Below, piece by piece: positions 8,112 to 16,382 of a stretch of DNA of 64,000 nt. Location: assembly GCF_003426815.1 (NCBI RefSeq), contig NZ_QKYK01000004.1:124001-188000 (forward strand). Direction: 5' to 3'. How positions within the stretch are numbered: position 1 is the first letter of the stretch; every line of letters begins with the position of its first letter. Source of the DNA: Desertimonas flava. GTDB taxonomy: Bacteria; Actinomycetota; Acidimicrobiia; Acidimicrobiales; Ilumatobacteraceae. The notes beneath the pieces were generated by a model, which saw nothing but the letters and a program-made list of their open reading frames with translations, did no database searches and was not told the DNA's origin. The position numbers were made by a program, and so were the translations under genes.

Positions 8112-8987
8112 GAGTTCCGAGGACGCACCGCCCCTCAGGCCGAGGCGCTCGGCGACGGCCTGCAACCGCTCGATCTTGGCGTCGGCATCCAGCGTGCGCC
8201 GCTCCTTGCTGGACCACAGCGACTCCCAAGGTACAACGATCCGATCGATGCCGAGCTCGACCAGGCGATCGACGTCGTACAGCGTGAAGTCGGGCGACAG
8301 GCGCACGTGGAGCTGGTAGCCGTCGAGCGTGCCCCGTTCCTCGACCACGATGTCGCGCACCTCGGCGACTCGGTTGAGATCGAGACCGGGCACGCCGTAC
8401 CAACCATCACCCAGCTGCGCCGCGCGACGAACCGCCGGCTCACTGAGTCCGCCGAAGATGATCGGGAAGGGAGCAGGCTCATGAGTGGTCCGGATCGCCG
8501 GGAACTCGTAGTACCGCCCGGAGTAGCTGACCGGGCCGCCTGCTGCGAGCAGGCGGACGATCTCGACGATCTCGCTCAGCCGACCGAAACGGTTGCCGAA
8601 CTCCATGCCGATCAGCTCGAACTCCTCCTCGAGCCACCCCGCGCCCACGCCGAGCTGGAACCGGCCGCCGCCGATGCGCGCCGCAGACACCGCGGCGAGC
8701 GCCGTGCTGGCGGGATGGCGGAGCGGCGCGATCAACACCCCCGGCGACACCCTCAGGGTCGTGGTCGCAGCGAGCACTGCTCCACACACGGTCCAGATGT
8801 CGGAGAGTTCGACGTCGTCGCGGACGATGTCTGCGCCGTGGTAGAGCCCCTCACGCTGATCGACAGGGGCTGCGATGTGCTCGCCGATCCACAGATCGCT
8901 CAGGCCGAGCTGCTCCGCGGCCACCCCGATGGCGACGTGCTGCTCAGCCGAGTGCCCGAACATCGCTATCCCGAACGATGGGCTCAT
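8061..8987 (-). CDS. LLM-class, probably F420-dependent, oxidoreductase
   Basis: About 308 aa, the length typical of F420-dependent LLM enzymes. Motifs are LSDLWIGEHI, LRVSPGVLIAPLRHP, GGGRFQLGVGAGWLEEEFE, PFPIIFGGLSEPAVRRAA and GDGWYGVP, the standard pattern of actinobacterial F420-dependent oxidoreductases (TIGR03619-like). The internal ATG at 8987 is preferred because a TTG at 9041 would run into the upstream CoA-transferase gene; the family alignment also starts near MSPSFGIAM. It is the last gene of a four-gene minus-strand operon (13680 to 8061) with two CoA-transferases and an amidohydrolase, so it probably acts on the same substrate. Confidence 0.88.
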   Translation of the reverse strand: MSPSFGIAMFGHSAEQHVAIGVAAEQLGLSDLWIGEHIAAPVDQREGLYHGADIVRDDVELSDIWTVCGAVLAATTTLRVSPGVLIAPLRHPASTALAAVSAARIGGGRFQLGVGAGWLEEEFELIGMEFGNRFGRLSEIVEIVRLLAAGGPVSYSGRYYEFPAIRTTHEPAPFPIIFGGLSEPAVRRAAQLGDGWYGVPGLDLNRVAEVRDIVVEERGTLDGYQLHVRLSPDFTLYDVDRLVELGIDRIVVPWESLWSSKERRTLDADAKIERLQAVAERLGLRGGASSELSAPGGDVAADVGVGHP

Positions 8988-9009
8988 CGGCCGCCCGGAC
9001 CGCGATGGC

Positions 9010-10197
9010 TCATACCACGGACCGCTCGCGAAGGGACGCAACCTCCGACGGCGCTACCCCGAGCTCGTCGAGAATCTCGTCGGTGTGCTCGCCGAGTAGT
9101 GGGGGAGCGTGACGGATCTCGAACTCGGTGCCGGGCATCGTGAAGCCCAGCCGAAAGCCACGGACCTTGCCGTATGCCTCGTGTTGGGTCTCGACGATCA
9201 TCCCCCGCTCGCGCAGGTGGTCACTCTCGAGCAGCTCGGCGTCGGTCATCATCACCGGGGACGCCGGGACGTCGTTGGCGAGAAACGCGGCCATCCACTC
9301 GTCGAGCGTGCGTGTGGCGAGCTCGGCCTGGATCAGCCCTCGCAGGTCGGTGTCGTAGTTGCCGTGGTCCATCGGCAGATCGAACCGCGCCCGCTCTATC
9401 CAGTCCTGCCGGCCGACCACGTTGCAGAAGTTCACCCAGAAGTGCCGCTCGATCGGACCGATGAAGATGACCTTTTGATCCTTGGTGCCGTACACGTTGT
9501 AGCGAGGAGAGTTGCGGACGTCGAGACCCTCCATCATCGGCGGGACGCCGTTGAGGCGGTCGGCCAGCTCGAGCGACTCGTGGATCGACTCATCCCAGAG
9601 CGATACCTCGAGATACTGGCCCGCCCCGGTCGTGGCCCGCCGGACGAGCGCGGCGAGGGTCGCCAGGGCCGCCGTGGTACCGAACGCGACGTTGCCGCGG
9701 ATCCCGTTGTTCGAGCCAAGCTCGGGTCGGCCGTCGACCCACTCGACGTCGAGGTGGCGGCTGGTCGCCATCATGTTGTAGCCGTGAGCCGGCATCAGCC
9801 GCCATGGTCCGGTCTGCCCGAATGCGGAGATCTCCGTGTAGACGATGTCCTGACGGCGCCGGGCGATCGACTCGTAGTCGAGGCCGTGCCGGGCGAAGGT
9901 TCCCGGCTTGGACACCTGGATCAAGGCGTCGGCGGTGTCGAGCAGTCGCCAGAAGACCTCACGACCCTGCTCCGTGTTGACGTCGAGCGAGAGGCTTCGC
10001 TTGTTGCGGTTGATCGCCAGGTACGCCGCGCTGATGCCGTCCTTGAACGGCGGTAGGCCACGCAGGTAGTCGCCGGTGCCGGGCCGCTCGACCTTGATGA
10101 CGTCAGCGCCAAGATCGGCGAGCAACTGCGTGACGTATCCGGCGTGGATGAGGCGGGTGAGGTCGAGGATCCGGACGCCGTCGAGCAGTCGGTACAT
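9010..10197 (-). CDS. CaiB/BaiF family III CoA-transferase
   Basis: A 395-aa family III CoA-transferase, which moves CoA between carboxylic acids through aspartyl-CoA thioester chemistry. The N-terminal CoA-binding region GADVIKVERPGTGDYLRG and the catalytic aspartate D202 in EVSLWDES are both present, as is the C-terminal GEHTDEILDELG. The full length and intact active site suggest an active homodimer. Its ATG is 3 bases after the stop of the 772-aa tandem CoA-transferase, so the two are co-transcribed. Likely role: activation of the pathway's acid to a CoA thioester using a CoA donor such as succinyl- or another acyl-CoA. Confidence 0.93.
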   Translation of the reverse strand: MYRLLDGVRILDLTRLIHAGYVTQLLADLGADVIKVERPGTGDYLRGLPPFKDGISAAYLAINRNKRSLSLDVNTEQGREVFWRLLDTADALIQVSKPGTFARHGLDYESIARRRQDIVYTEISAFGQTGPWRLMPAHGYNMMATSRHLDVEWVDGRPELGSNNGIRGNVAFGTTAALATLAALVRRATTGAGQYLEVSLWDESIHESLELADRLNGVPPMMEGLDVRNSPRYNVYGTKDQKVIFIGPIERHFWVNFCNVVGRQDWIERARFDLPMDHGNYDTDLRGLIQAELATRTLDEWMAAFLANDVPASPVMMTDAELLESDHLRERGMIVETQHEAYGKVRGFRLGFTMPGTEFEIRHAPPLLGEHTDEILDELGVAPSEVASLRERSVV

Positions 10198-10200
10198 CGA

Positions 10201-12519
10201 TCAGAACTCCGGACCCACCGGCGGGGCGACGACGCAGACACCCGCCGCGACGAGGTCCGCTATTTCGGTGGCCTCATAGCCGAGCTCCTCGAGCAGCGCC
10301 TTCGTGTCCTGGCCGAGGATCGGTCCGTGGCCCTTGCGCACCCCGGGAGTGCGCGAGAGGTGCGATAGCAGTCCGATCTCACGGATCCACCCCCACGAGG
10401 GATGGTGCTGCTCGAGCACGCGTCCGGTCTCGTGCAGCCACTCGTCCCACAGAAGCTCGGGCATCCGCGGGTGGTCGACCGCCGCCTCGCAGGGGACGCC
10501 GGCCGCTGCCAGCCACGCCAACAGCTCCTCCACGGTCGACCCGGAGGACCTCTCCTCGAGCGCCTTGGCGACTTGCTGGGGGGCGGCGTCGTCGTCGAGT
10601 GCGACGAGCGAGCGCAACGCGGCGCGGGAGCGGTCGGTGCTCGCCGCCACCATCACCCAACCGTCAGTCGTGGGGAACAGCTGGTTGAGTGGTCCGGATC
10701 CCCGCTGGTCGCCGTCGATCGCCAGGGGCATGTGGAGACCGTCGTTGTCGAGGAAGTTGTGCGAGGTGGCAAACAAGGCCGAGCGCAGCTGCGCGCTCTC
10801 GATCGACTGAGCCCGGCCCGAGGATTCGCGGCACTCCAGCGCCATCAGCACGGCCACGGCGCCTGAGAGGCCGTTGTAGTAGTCCTCGTTGCCGATGACG
10901 CGGCGCACGGGCGGACGGCCGCTGCCTGCGCCCTCGTAAAAGTTGCCGACGAAGCCCGACAGCAGCGGGGCGAAGCTCTTCAGGCCGGACTTGGGCCCGC
11001 TCGACCCGAAGCCCGGGAGGTAGCAGTAGATGAGATCGGGCTTGATCGCGCGCAGCTCGTTCTCCCCGATGCCGAGGCGATCGGCTTTGCCGGGCCGGAA
11101 GTTGTGCATCACCACGTCCGCGGTCGCGACGAGGCGGTGCACGATCTGGAGACCGCGGGGCGATTTGAGATCAACCGCGATGGCACGCTTGCCGCGTTGG
11201 GCACCCTCGAAGGGATCGGGAAGCGGCCGCATCGGGTCGCCCTCGAGCGGTTCGATCTTGATGACGTCGGCGCCGAGGTCCGACAGCAGACGGGCGCCGT
11301 ACGGCCCGGCGAAGTACGAGCTGAAGTCCAGTACCCGCAGACCGGCAAGCGGGCCATCGCCCGGCTCGGAGGCACTCGGCGCCGACGCGAGCGGTTCACG
11401 GGTGTCGAGTAGTTGCCGAACCGCTTCGGCGTATTCGCCGGGTCGAGGGGCCGGTCGGATCGCGGCGGGGTCGGCGGAGGAGAACGTGATGCACCGCCCG
11501 ACCTGGCGGAGATGGCGGCCCGCCGACGTCTCGAACCGCTCCACGACTCGGTCGTACTTGACCTGCTCATCGTCGAACACCTCGGTCGGACGCAGGACAG
11601 GCAGCGCCGCGAGGTCGGCGGCGTGGAAGCGACGCAACCACTCGTGGCGGGGCTGCGCCGCGAATGCCTTGGGGGCGAGGACCCGGGCCGCGTGGTACTC
11701 GTCGTCGTCGAGCGGCACCGAGGTCTCGACGCCGGGGATCGTGCGCACGTTCTCCCCCACGCCCAAGATGTCGAGTGCGCGCTTGAACCCACCGGTCCCG
11801 CCGGTGTGGATGACGATCCACTCGCCGTCGGCACACTCGAAGAGGTCGGTGATGATGCGGCTCCGCCCGAAACCGAGGTCGGTGCCCGACCGGGCGAGGT
11901 AGGAGACGTCTTTCTCGTTCCACCACCAGTTCATGGTGCTGAGGGCCAAGATGCCGTCGAGGAACGACGCGTCGACGCGCTGTCCGGTGCCGATCGCCCG
12001 GCGCGCCCGCAGTGCTGCGAGCGTGCCGATCACGATGAGGAGCGCGGTCGCATAGGTGGTGCTGGGATGCCCCAGGTAGTGAGGGCGCGTACTTGGCCCG
12101 TCCTGCTCGGCCATCACGCCCAAGCGTGCTTCCACCAGTGCCGGGATCGGCTCGATCGAGCCCCACGGGCTCTGATCGCCGAACGCCGTGGTCCGCGCGT
12201 AGACGAGCTGCGGCCACCGCTGAGCGATCTCATCGTTCGACCAGCGGGGTTGTCCGTCGGGGGTGGACGGCGCACCGATCAGTATGTCGGCCCGTGCCAG
12301 CAAAGCTTCGAGATCGTCCGGGTCGGCGGCCAGCTTGTTGCGGTCCCATACCTCCAACACGTCGGATCCGGGGGCGCCACCTTTCTCGACGCCGCTCGCA
12401 TGGCCGCGCCCGGCGATGACCACGGTGGCGCCGTAGTCGGCGTAGATCATCCCGGCCAGGGCATCGGCGCCGACTTCGGACGCGTCGACGACGAGGAGGT
12501 GTTCAAGAGGACCCCGCAT
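10201..12519 (-). CDS. Tandem-fusion CaiB/BaiF CoA-transferase (one catalytic Asp)
   Basis: The 772-aa protein is two family III CoA-transferase units joined head to tail (about 1-375 and 390-772). Unit 1 keeps the catalytic aspartate (VDASFLD, D188), but its nucleotide-binding segment is poorly conserved (GATVVIAGRG). Unit 2 has a good CoA-binding segment (GADVIKIEPLEGDPMR, 416-431), but the aspartate position is R579 (IESAQLR). Family III enzymes are interlocked dimers, so the fusion may mimic one dimer with complementary half-sites; this is inference. It sits between an amidohydrolase (12-base gap) and a single-unit CoA-transferase. The start ATG has only a weak AGAGAG ribosome site, so translation may be coupled to the upstream gene. 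Confidence 0.9.
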   Translation of the reverse strand: MRGPLEHLLVVDASEVGADALAGMIYADYGATVVIAGRGHASGVEKGGAPGSDVLEVWDRNKLAADPDDLEALLARADILIGAPSTPDGQPRWSNDEIAQRWPQLVYARTTAFGDQSPWGSIEPIPALVEARLGVMAEQDGPSTRPHYLGHPSTTYATALLIVIGTLAALRARRAIGTGQRVDASFLDGILALSTMNWWWNEKDVSYLARSGTDLGFGRSRIITDLFECADGEWIVIHTGGTGGFKRALDILGVGENVRTIPGVETSVPLDDDEYHAARVLAPKAFAAQPRHEWLRRFHAADLAALPVLRPTEVFDDEQVKYDRVVERFETSAGRHLRQVGRCITFSSADPAAIRPAPRPGEYAEAVRQLLDTREPLASAPSASEPGDGPLAGLRVLDFSSYFAGPYGARLLSDLGADVIKIEPLEGDPMRPLPDPFEGAQRGKRAIAVDLKSPRGLQIVHRLVATADVVMHNFRPGKADRLGIGENELRAIKPDLIYCYLPGFGSSGPKSGLKSFAPLLSGFVGNFYEGAGSGRPPVRRVIGNEDYYNGLSGAVAVLMALECRESSGRAQSIESAQLRSALFATSHNFLDNDGLHMPLAIDGDQRGSGPLNQLFPTTDGWVMVAASTDRSRAALRSLVALDDDAAPQQVAKALEERSSGSTVEELLAWLAAAGVPCEAAVDHPRMPELLWDEWLHETGRVLEQHHPSWGWIREIGLLSHLSRTPGVRKGHGPILGQDTKALLEELGYEATEIADLVAAGVCVVAPPVGPEF

Positions 12520-12531
12520 GATCTCTCTGGC

Positions 12532-13680
12532 TCAACCTGCGCTCGTACCGGCGGGCTGGGGGCCGACCAGCTGGTGGTGGAAGAGCTGCTCGGCGTTGCG
12601 ATGCGTGATCAGGTCGATCTCGTCCTGGGGCACTCCGGCGAACACTTCGCTGGCGTTCTCCTGGGTGTTCGGGAACGGGGTGTCGGCGTGCGGGTAATCG
12701 GATTCCCACAGGATGTGGTCGATCTCGAAGTCGTGCCGGTACTTGATGCCGACCGGCTCCTCGATCATGCAGAACCACATGTTCCGCCGGCACACCTCGG
12801 ATGGCATCAGGTCGTTCGAGGCGTGTGACCAAAGGTGTCGGGCGTACTGCCGGTCGGCGCGCTCCATCGCCGCGGGCACCCAGCCGATGCCACCCTCGGA
12901 CCACACGAGCTTGATGTTCGGGAAGCGCCGCGGCACCGGCGACATCATCATGTTGATCGACGCCAGCGCGGCGCCGGCGAACGCGACCGACGCGAACGTG
13001 ACGATCATCGGTGTCTTCGGGTCGGGGACCGAGCTCGAACCCGAGCTCCCGATGTGCATGCAGACCGGGAGCTCGGCCTCCTCGCACAGCCCGAAGATCG
13101 GGTCCCAGTGCGACTCGTCGTGGAGCGAAGGCAGTCCGAGCGGCGTCGTGTTCTCGACGAAGCAGACCGCTTTGGCCCCCTTTTCGATGCACCGCTGGAT
13201 CTCCTCGGCGGCGAGCTCGGGATCCCAGAGCTGCACGATGACCATCGGCACGAACATGTCGGGATCTGCGGCGCACCACTCGTCAATGAGAAAGTCGTTC
13301 CACGCCCGCACGCAGTGGTGGGCAAGGACCTTGTCCTTGAAGCCGGCGAACAGCGCGCCGCCAAACCGGGGCAGCGTGGGAAAGTTGACGCTTGCGAAGA
13401 TGCCTTGCGATCGCAGGTCGGCTGCTCGGAGCACCGGGTCGTAGCACGCCCTGCGCATATCATCGAAGCTGATCGGCTCGACGCTCCATTCATCGGGAGG
13501 CTTGCCAACCACCGCGTTGGTGCCCATCGTGGTGATCCGCTGGTCTTCGAACTCCCAGAACTGGCGGTCGCCCTCTTCGACGACGTGCGGGGCGACGTCT
13601 CGATACTTGGCCGGCACACGGCTGGTCCAGACGTCGGCCGGCTCGATGATGTGATCGTCGACGCTGAAGAAACGGAACAT
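12532..13680 (-). CDS. Amidohydrolase-2 family metal-dependent hydrolase/decarboxylase
   Basis: 382 aa. The family includes ACMS and gamma-resorcylate decarboxylases and C-C or amide hydrolases. Visible are the N-terminal metal motif SVDDHIIEP (D8-H10), a histidine after the central strand (CMHIGSSG), a W-SEGGIGW segment, and the C-terminal ESDYPHADTPFPN with the catalytic Asp. ATG 13680 has an excellent ribosome site (GGAGGGGC) and begins right at the family's first strand; an upstream extension to 13785 would cover the operator, so it was rejected. It is the first gene of the operon 13680-8061. The palindrome at 13770 lies 90 bases upstream and overlaps a plausible -35 (TTGACT), with GATACT 16 bases on as -10. 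Confidence 0.9.
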   Translation of the reverse strand: MFRFFSVDDHIIEPADVWTSRVPAKYRDVAPHVVEEGDRQFWEFEDQRITTMGTNAVVGKPPDEWSVEPISFDDMRRACYDPVLRAADLRSQGIFASVNFPTLPRFGGALFAGFKDKVLAHHCVRAWNDFLIDEWCAADPDMFVPMVIVQLWDPELAAEEIQRCIEKGAKAVCFVENTTPLGLPSLHDESHWDPIFGLCEEAELPVCMHIGSSGSSSVPDPKTPMIVTFASVAFAGAALASINMMMSPVPRRFPNIKLVWSEGGIGWVPAAMERADRQYARHLWSHASNDLMPSEVCRRNMWFCMIEEPVGIKYRHDFEIDHILWESDYPHADTPFPNTQENASEVFAGVPQDEIDLITHRNAEQLFHHQLVGPQPAGTSAG

Positions 13681-13769
13681 GGAGCCCCTCCGATCAGGCG
13701 AAAGCTGCGGCATCACGCGCCATTTGGGGCGGTCTGCCCCCTCGGATGCGAATGCAGAGTATCTATTGT

Positions 13770-13785
13770 TTGACTGGCCAGTCAA
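13770..13785. promoter_or_regulatory. Perfect 16-bp palindromic operator TTGACTGGCCAGTCAA
   Basis: A perfect inverted repeat in the divergent promoter between the amidohydrolase operon (minus) and the TetR gene at 13826 (plus). Each arm contains TTGACT, a good -35 hexamer; in the minus direction GATACT follows at 16 bases. Position and symmetry fit a TetR-family operator controlling both directions. Related sites occur at 7341, 20785, 30523 and 33406. Confidence 0.75.
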
Positions 13786-13825
13786 GTAATCCTGCAGTAG
13801 CGTGTGCCCCTACGATGTCGTGTCC

Positions 13826-14464
13826 ATGTCCCCGTCCGAACGGCGCTCCGCGCTGGAGCCGAAGGCGATGCGAACCAGGCAGCGCATCCTCGAGGCCGCG
13901 GCCGAGCTGTTCCGCGATCGCGGCTATTCGAATACCCGGCTCACCGACATCGCCGAGCGTGCAGGCGTCCAGACAGGCAGCCTCTACTACCACTTCGCGT
14001 CGCGCGAGGCGCTCGTGGGCGAGATCCTGCACATCGGCATGGGCACCGCGTGGCGGCACGTCCACCAAGCGGTCGACTCGCTCGCTTCCGACGCCGCTCC
14101 GATCGAACGCGTCGCCGCGGCGATCAAGGCCCACCTACTCGTCGTGCTCGATATCAGCACAATCGCGTCCGCTCAGAGCCGCGTCGTCAACGAGGTGCCC
14201 GACGACGTCCGCGCCGCCCATCTCGACGAGCAGCGAGCCTACGGCAACTACTGGCGCAGCCTCCTCGAAGATGCCCAGCGGGCCGGCGAGCTCGATCCCG
14301 GTCTCGACCTCTACGTCTTCGGAGTCGCCTTGTTCGGGATGATGAACGCGACGACGGCCCTGCAACCCGAGCGGGTCGGCGACGCCGAGGCAGTGGCCAG
14401 CATCATCGTCGGGCTCGTCCTCGATGGTGTGCGGGTCGGTCGGCCGAAAAGGAGGGCACGATGA
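13826..14464 (+). CDS. TetR-family transcriptional regulator
   Basis: 212 aa. The N-terminal HTH domain has the sequence RQRILEAAAELFRDRGYSNTRLTD followed by IAERAGVQTGSLYYHFASREAL, a textbook TetR signature. The helical C-terminal domain resembles KstR2/TetR_C-type acyl-CoA-responsive regulators of lipid and steroid catabolism, but the ligand cannot be read from sequence. Start ATG 13826; GTG 13820 or 13802 are alternatives, and no strong ribosome site is seen. It is divergent from the amidohydrolase/CoA-transferase operon with the perfect palindrome between them, the classical local-repressor layout. Its stop overlaps the next gene (ATGA), so it is made together with a SnoaL-like protein. 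Confidence 0.92.
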   Translation: MSPSERRSALEPKAMRTRQRILEAAAELFRDRGYSNTRLTDIAERAGVQTGSLYYHFASREALVGEILHIGMGTAWRHVHQAVDSLASDAAPIERVAAAIKAHLLVVLDISTIASAQSRVVNEVPDDVRAAHLDEQRAYGNYWRSLLEDAQRAGELDPGLDLYVFGVALFGMMNATTALQPERVGDAEAVASIIVGLVLDGVRVGRPKRRAR

Positions 14465-14859
14465 CGCCGACCGACAGTCCCGCCGCTGCCGGTCGTCAAG
14501 CGAACCTCGACGTGCTCGAGCGCGCCTTCGCGGCGGCGAGCCGCGCCGACGCCGACGAGCAGCTCCAGTACTACTGCGACGACGCGGTGCTCGAGGTCGT
14601 GTTCGCCTCACCACCACTGTGTTTTGAGGGCCGCGAACAACTGTCCGAGCTCCTCACCCGCGCCTACGACCTCAATCACCTCGTCCTCACGATCGACGAG
14701 GTGGTGCCGTGTGCGGATCCCGATCAGCTCGTGGTCGAGTTCCACGCACAGGGCCGCGTGCACGAAACCGGCCACGAGTTCGACAAGCAGTACATCGGAC
14801 GGTTCTGGTTCCGCGATGGTCGGATCGCTCGCCAGCGCGAGTTCGCTATCACCCGGTGA
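14461..14859 (+). CDS. SnoaL-like / NTF2-fold protein
   Basis: A 132-aa protein of the cystatin-like NTF2/SnoaL fold, a cone-shaped pocket used by small isomerases, cyclases and hydrolases. Family features: LDVLERAFAAASRADADEQLQYYCDDAVLEVVF at the start, GREQLSELLTRAYDLN in the middle, and strands ending HEFDKQYIGRFWFRDGRIARQREF. The ATG overlaps the TetR stop by 4 bases, and GGAGGG lies just upstream inside tetR. The polyketide and terpenoid relatives use a pocket Asp/His; Asp-His pairs exist here but the active site is not certain. It is probably an isomerase or hydratase of the pathway. Confidence 0.85.
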   Translation: MTPTDSPAAAGRQANLDVLERAFAAASRADADEQLQYYCDDAVLEVVFASPPLCFEGREQLSELLTRAYDLNHLVLTIDEVVPCADPDQLVVEFHAQGRVHETGHEFDKQYIGRFWFRDGRIARQREFAITR

Positions 14860-14893
14860 CCGGGCACGACAGAGACGGATGTAAGGAGGAGAT

Positions 14894-15043
14894 ATGAACG
14901 ACATCAACCAGGTCGGCAAGCGGTACCTGTGCGCGCAGTGCGGCCTCACGGTGATGTGTGCCAAGGGTGGGAGCGGCCGCATCACATGCCACGGCGAGCC
15001 GATGGAACTGCAGACCACCAAACCACTCCCCTCGTCGGATTGA
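14894..15043 (+). CDS. Small desulforedoxin-like zinc-ribbon protein 1
   Basis: 49 aa. A near-ideal ribosome site (AAGGAGGAGAT) precedes the ATG. The protein shows CxxC (C13, C16), a GG turn and CHG (C32, H33), the spacing of desulforedoxin-type rubredoxin-like knuckles that bind Fe or Zn. C22 is a further possible ligand. It follows the SnoaL-like gene by 34 bases and is followed by a second ribbon of the same design, so tetR, snoaL and both ribbons probably form one operon. The function is unknown: electron transfer to an oxygenase/LLM enzyme and metal-dependent protein binding are both possible. Confidence 0.7.
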   Translation: MNDINQVGKRYLCAQCGLTVMCAKGGSGRITCHGEPMELQTTKPLPSSD

Positions 15044-15063
15044 CGAGGGCCCTGGAGCGACCG

Positions 15064-15210
15064 ATGATCCCACCGACGACCAAATCAGGGACCCGCCTGC
15101 GGTGCGACGGGTGCAACGCTGAGTTCATCGTGGTCACCGCCGCTGAGGCCGACCTGCGCTGCTGCAACCAGCCGCCATCGGTGATCGTGCCCGGCCGAAA
15201 GACCTCGTGA
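15064..15210 (+). CDS. Small desulforedoxin-like zinc-ribbon protein 2
   Basis: 48 aa, with CxxC at C14/C17 and adjacent Cys at C33/C34 (RCCNQP), the classical desulforedoxin ligand arrangement. GGAG lies about 6 bases before ATG 15064. It lies 20 bases after the first ribbon and shares its plan but little sequence, suggesting an old duplication or a heteromeric pair. The strong Cys pattern in such a short frame, and its position at the operon end just before a convergent VOC gene, support it being real. Confidence 0.68.
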   Translation: MIPPTTKSGTRLRCDGCNAEFIVVTAAEADLRCCNQPPSVIVPGRKTS

Positions 15211-15237
15211 GGCGCGCTGATCCGACGCCAACCGCGC

Positions 15238-16041
15238 TCAGCCGATCGTCGGGCTCACAGTAGTCACTCCGTCCGTCAGGCCCATCGATTCGAGGAGCGC
15301 ACCCTCCTCGTGGAACGGGATCAGGGTCAGCGGCACCCCGTGAAGTCCCGGACGGCCGTAGAACACCTCGAGCAGGCCACCCGGTGTCGTGAACTCATGG
15401 GTGACCTCGGCACCCAGCTCGCGCATCCGTTCGCGGGAGTGGTCCAGATCATGCACCTGCACGGCGTAGCCAGCGACGGTGCCGTGCCACGATGTCTCGA
15501 TGTCGATCACGGGGTCGAGCCGCGAGATGAACTCGATGCCCTGCTCGCCGATGGCTACGCAGATGCGCATGTTGTCCACGTCGAACGCGTTGAGCTCGAC
15601 GCCGAGTACCTCCTTGAGCAAGCCCGACGCGGCGCGGGCGTCATCGACCACGAGCACCGCTCGGTCGAACCGCGCCGTCGCGGCATCGCTTGGCCCATCG
15701 GCGGCCGCCGGAGCGGTCACCACCATGGGTAGGCCGTGGAGCTCGAAGGCGTGACGCGGTCGGCTGCCGTCGCCCACCCGGCGGACGTCATGGCCGGCGG
15801 CAGCCAGTCGCGCCGCCGCGGCATGGCAGTCGCCGACCTCGAACTCCACCTCGAGCAGGGGGCCGCGGGTGGCCGGCACGCTGTGCGACGCCACGAGTGT
15901 GACGATCGGACTCACCGCCGACTCGACGCCGAACGTCGGGTGGGGCACGCGCTCGAAGCTCGTGCCGAGCGCAGACGCAAAGTCGCGGGCCGCGACCTCG
16001 AGGTCGTCGACGCGCATCGTCGTGGATCGGACTCGGGTCAC
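15238..16041 (-). CDS. Two-domain VOC (glyoxalase/dioxygenase-fold) protein
   Basis: 267 aa with two vicinal-oxygen-chelate modules: 1-110 (MRVDDLEVAARDFASALG, ending GLPMVVTAP) and 125-250 (RAVLVVDDARAASGLLKEVLGVE, ending GVPLTLIP). VOC enzymes bind a divalent metal and include glyoxalase I, extradiol dioxygenases and epimerases. A regular HxE metal triad is not clear, so it may be a divergent or non-metal member. The start overlaps the previous gene by 4 bases; it is the last gene of the cupin-to-VOC minus-strand operon (20726 to 15238). Methylmalonyl-CoA epimerase-like chemistry is one alternative. Confidence 0.82.
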   Translation of the reverse strand: MTRVRSTTMRVDDLEVAARDFASALGTSFERVPHPTFGVESAVSPIVTLVASHSVPATRGPLLEVEFEVGDCHAAAARLAAAGHDVRRVGDGSRPRHAFELHGLPMVVTAPAAADGPSDAATARFDRAVLVVDDARAASGLLKEVLGVELNAFDVDNMRICVAIGEQGIEFISRLDPVIDIETSWHGTVAGYAVQVHDLDHSRERMRELGAEVTHEFTTPGGLLEVFYGRPGLHGVPLTLIPFHEEGALLESMGLTDGVTTVSPTIG

Positions 16042-16382
16042 GGGTGCTCTCCTCTGCGGGGTGCGGCGTTGTAGTCATCGGGGATATCGCGGCCGAGCCA
16101 CACGGTGGCAGCCGCGAGGGCGGTCGTGGCCGACATCTCGTGGCGGCGCGCCGCGAGCTGGGCAATCACGTCTTGGGCATCGTCAGTGTCGAAGCGGTAG
16201 ATGGTGAGAAGGCTGGCCGGCGCTTCGGCGCCGGGATCCGCAACCGGCCGGTACTGCGTCGCCGACGCGATGCCGGGCACGTCGAGCATTTCGGGGAGGT
16301 GCCGCTCGGCGTACCAGCGGGCGAGCTCGCCGAGCCGGCCGGGTTCGGCCTCAGCGAGCACGAACATCGCGGGATGCGTCAT
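16038..16382 (-). CDS. Small ferredoxin-like-fold (EthD/DUF4286-type) protein
   Basis: A 114-aa alpha/beta protein with the signature ELARWYAERHLPEMLDVPGIASATQYR, as in the dimeric alpha-beta barrel (EthD/Dabb/DUF4286) group often encoded beside ring-degrading and CoA pathways. A second, related copy lies at 32160-32483 in this window (FNSWYDAVHLPDVLAVDGAVGARRY). The start overlaps the upstream permease stop (ATGA) and its stop overlaps the VOC start, so translation is coupled. The function is not established for most members; proposed roles include small cyclases, isomerases or accessory subunits. Confidence 0.8.
   Translation of the reverse strand: MTHPAMFVLAEAEPGRLGELARWYAERHLPEMLDVPGIASATQYRPVADPGAEAPASLLTIYRFDTDDAQDVIAQLAARRHEMSATTALAAATVWLGRDIPDDYNAAPRRGEHP

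Noticed and set aside
11413-12828. 471-codon plus-strand frame inside the tandem CoA-transferase region
   Set aside because: Antisense to two motif-complete genes.
12532-13785. Longer amidohydrolase start at 13785
   Set aside because: It would place the perfect palindrome and promoter inside the gene; ATG 13680 has a far better ribosome site and fits the family start.
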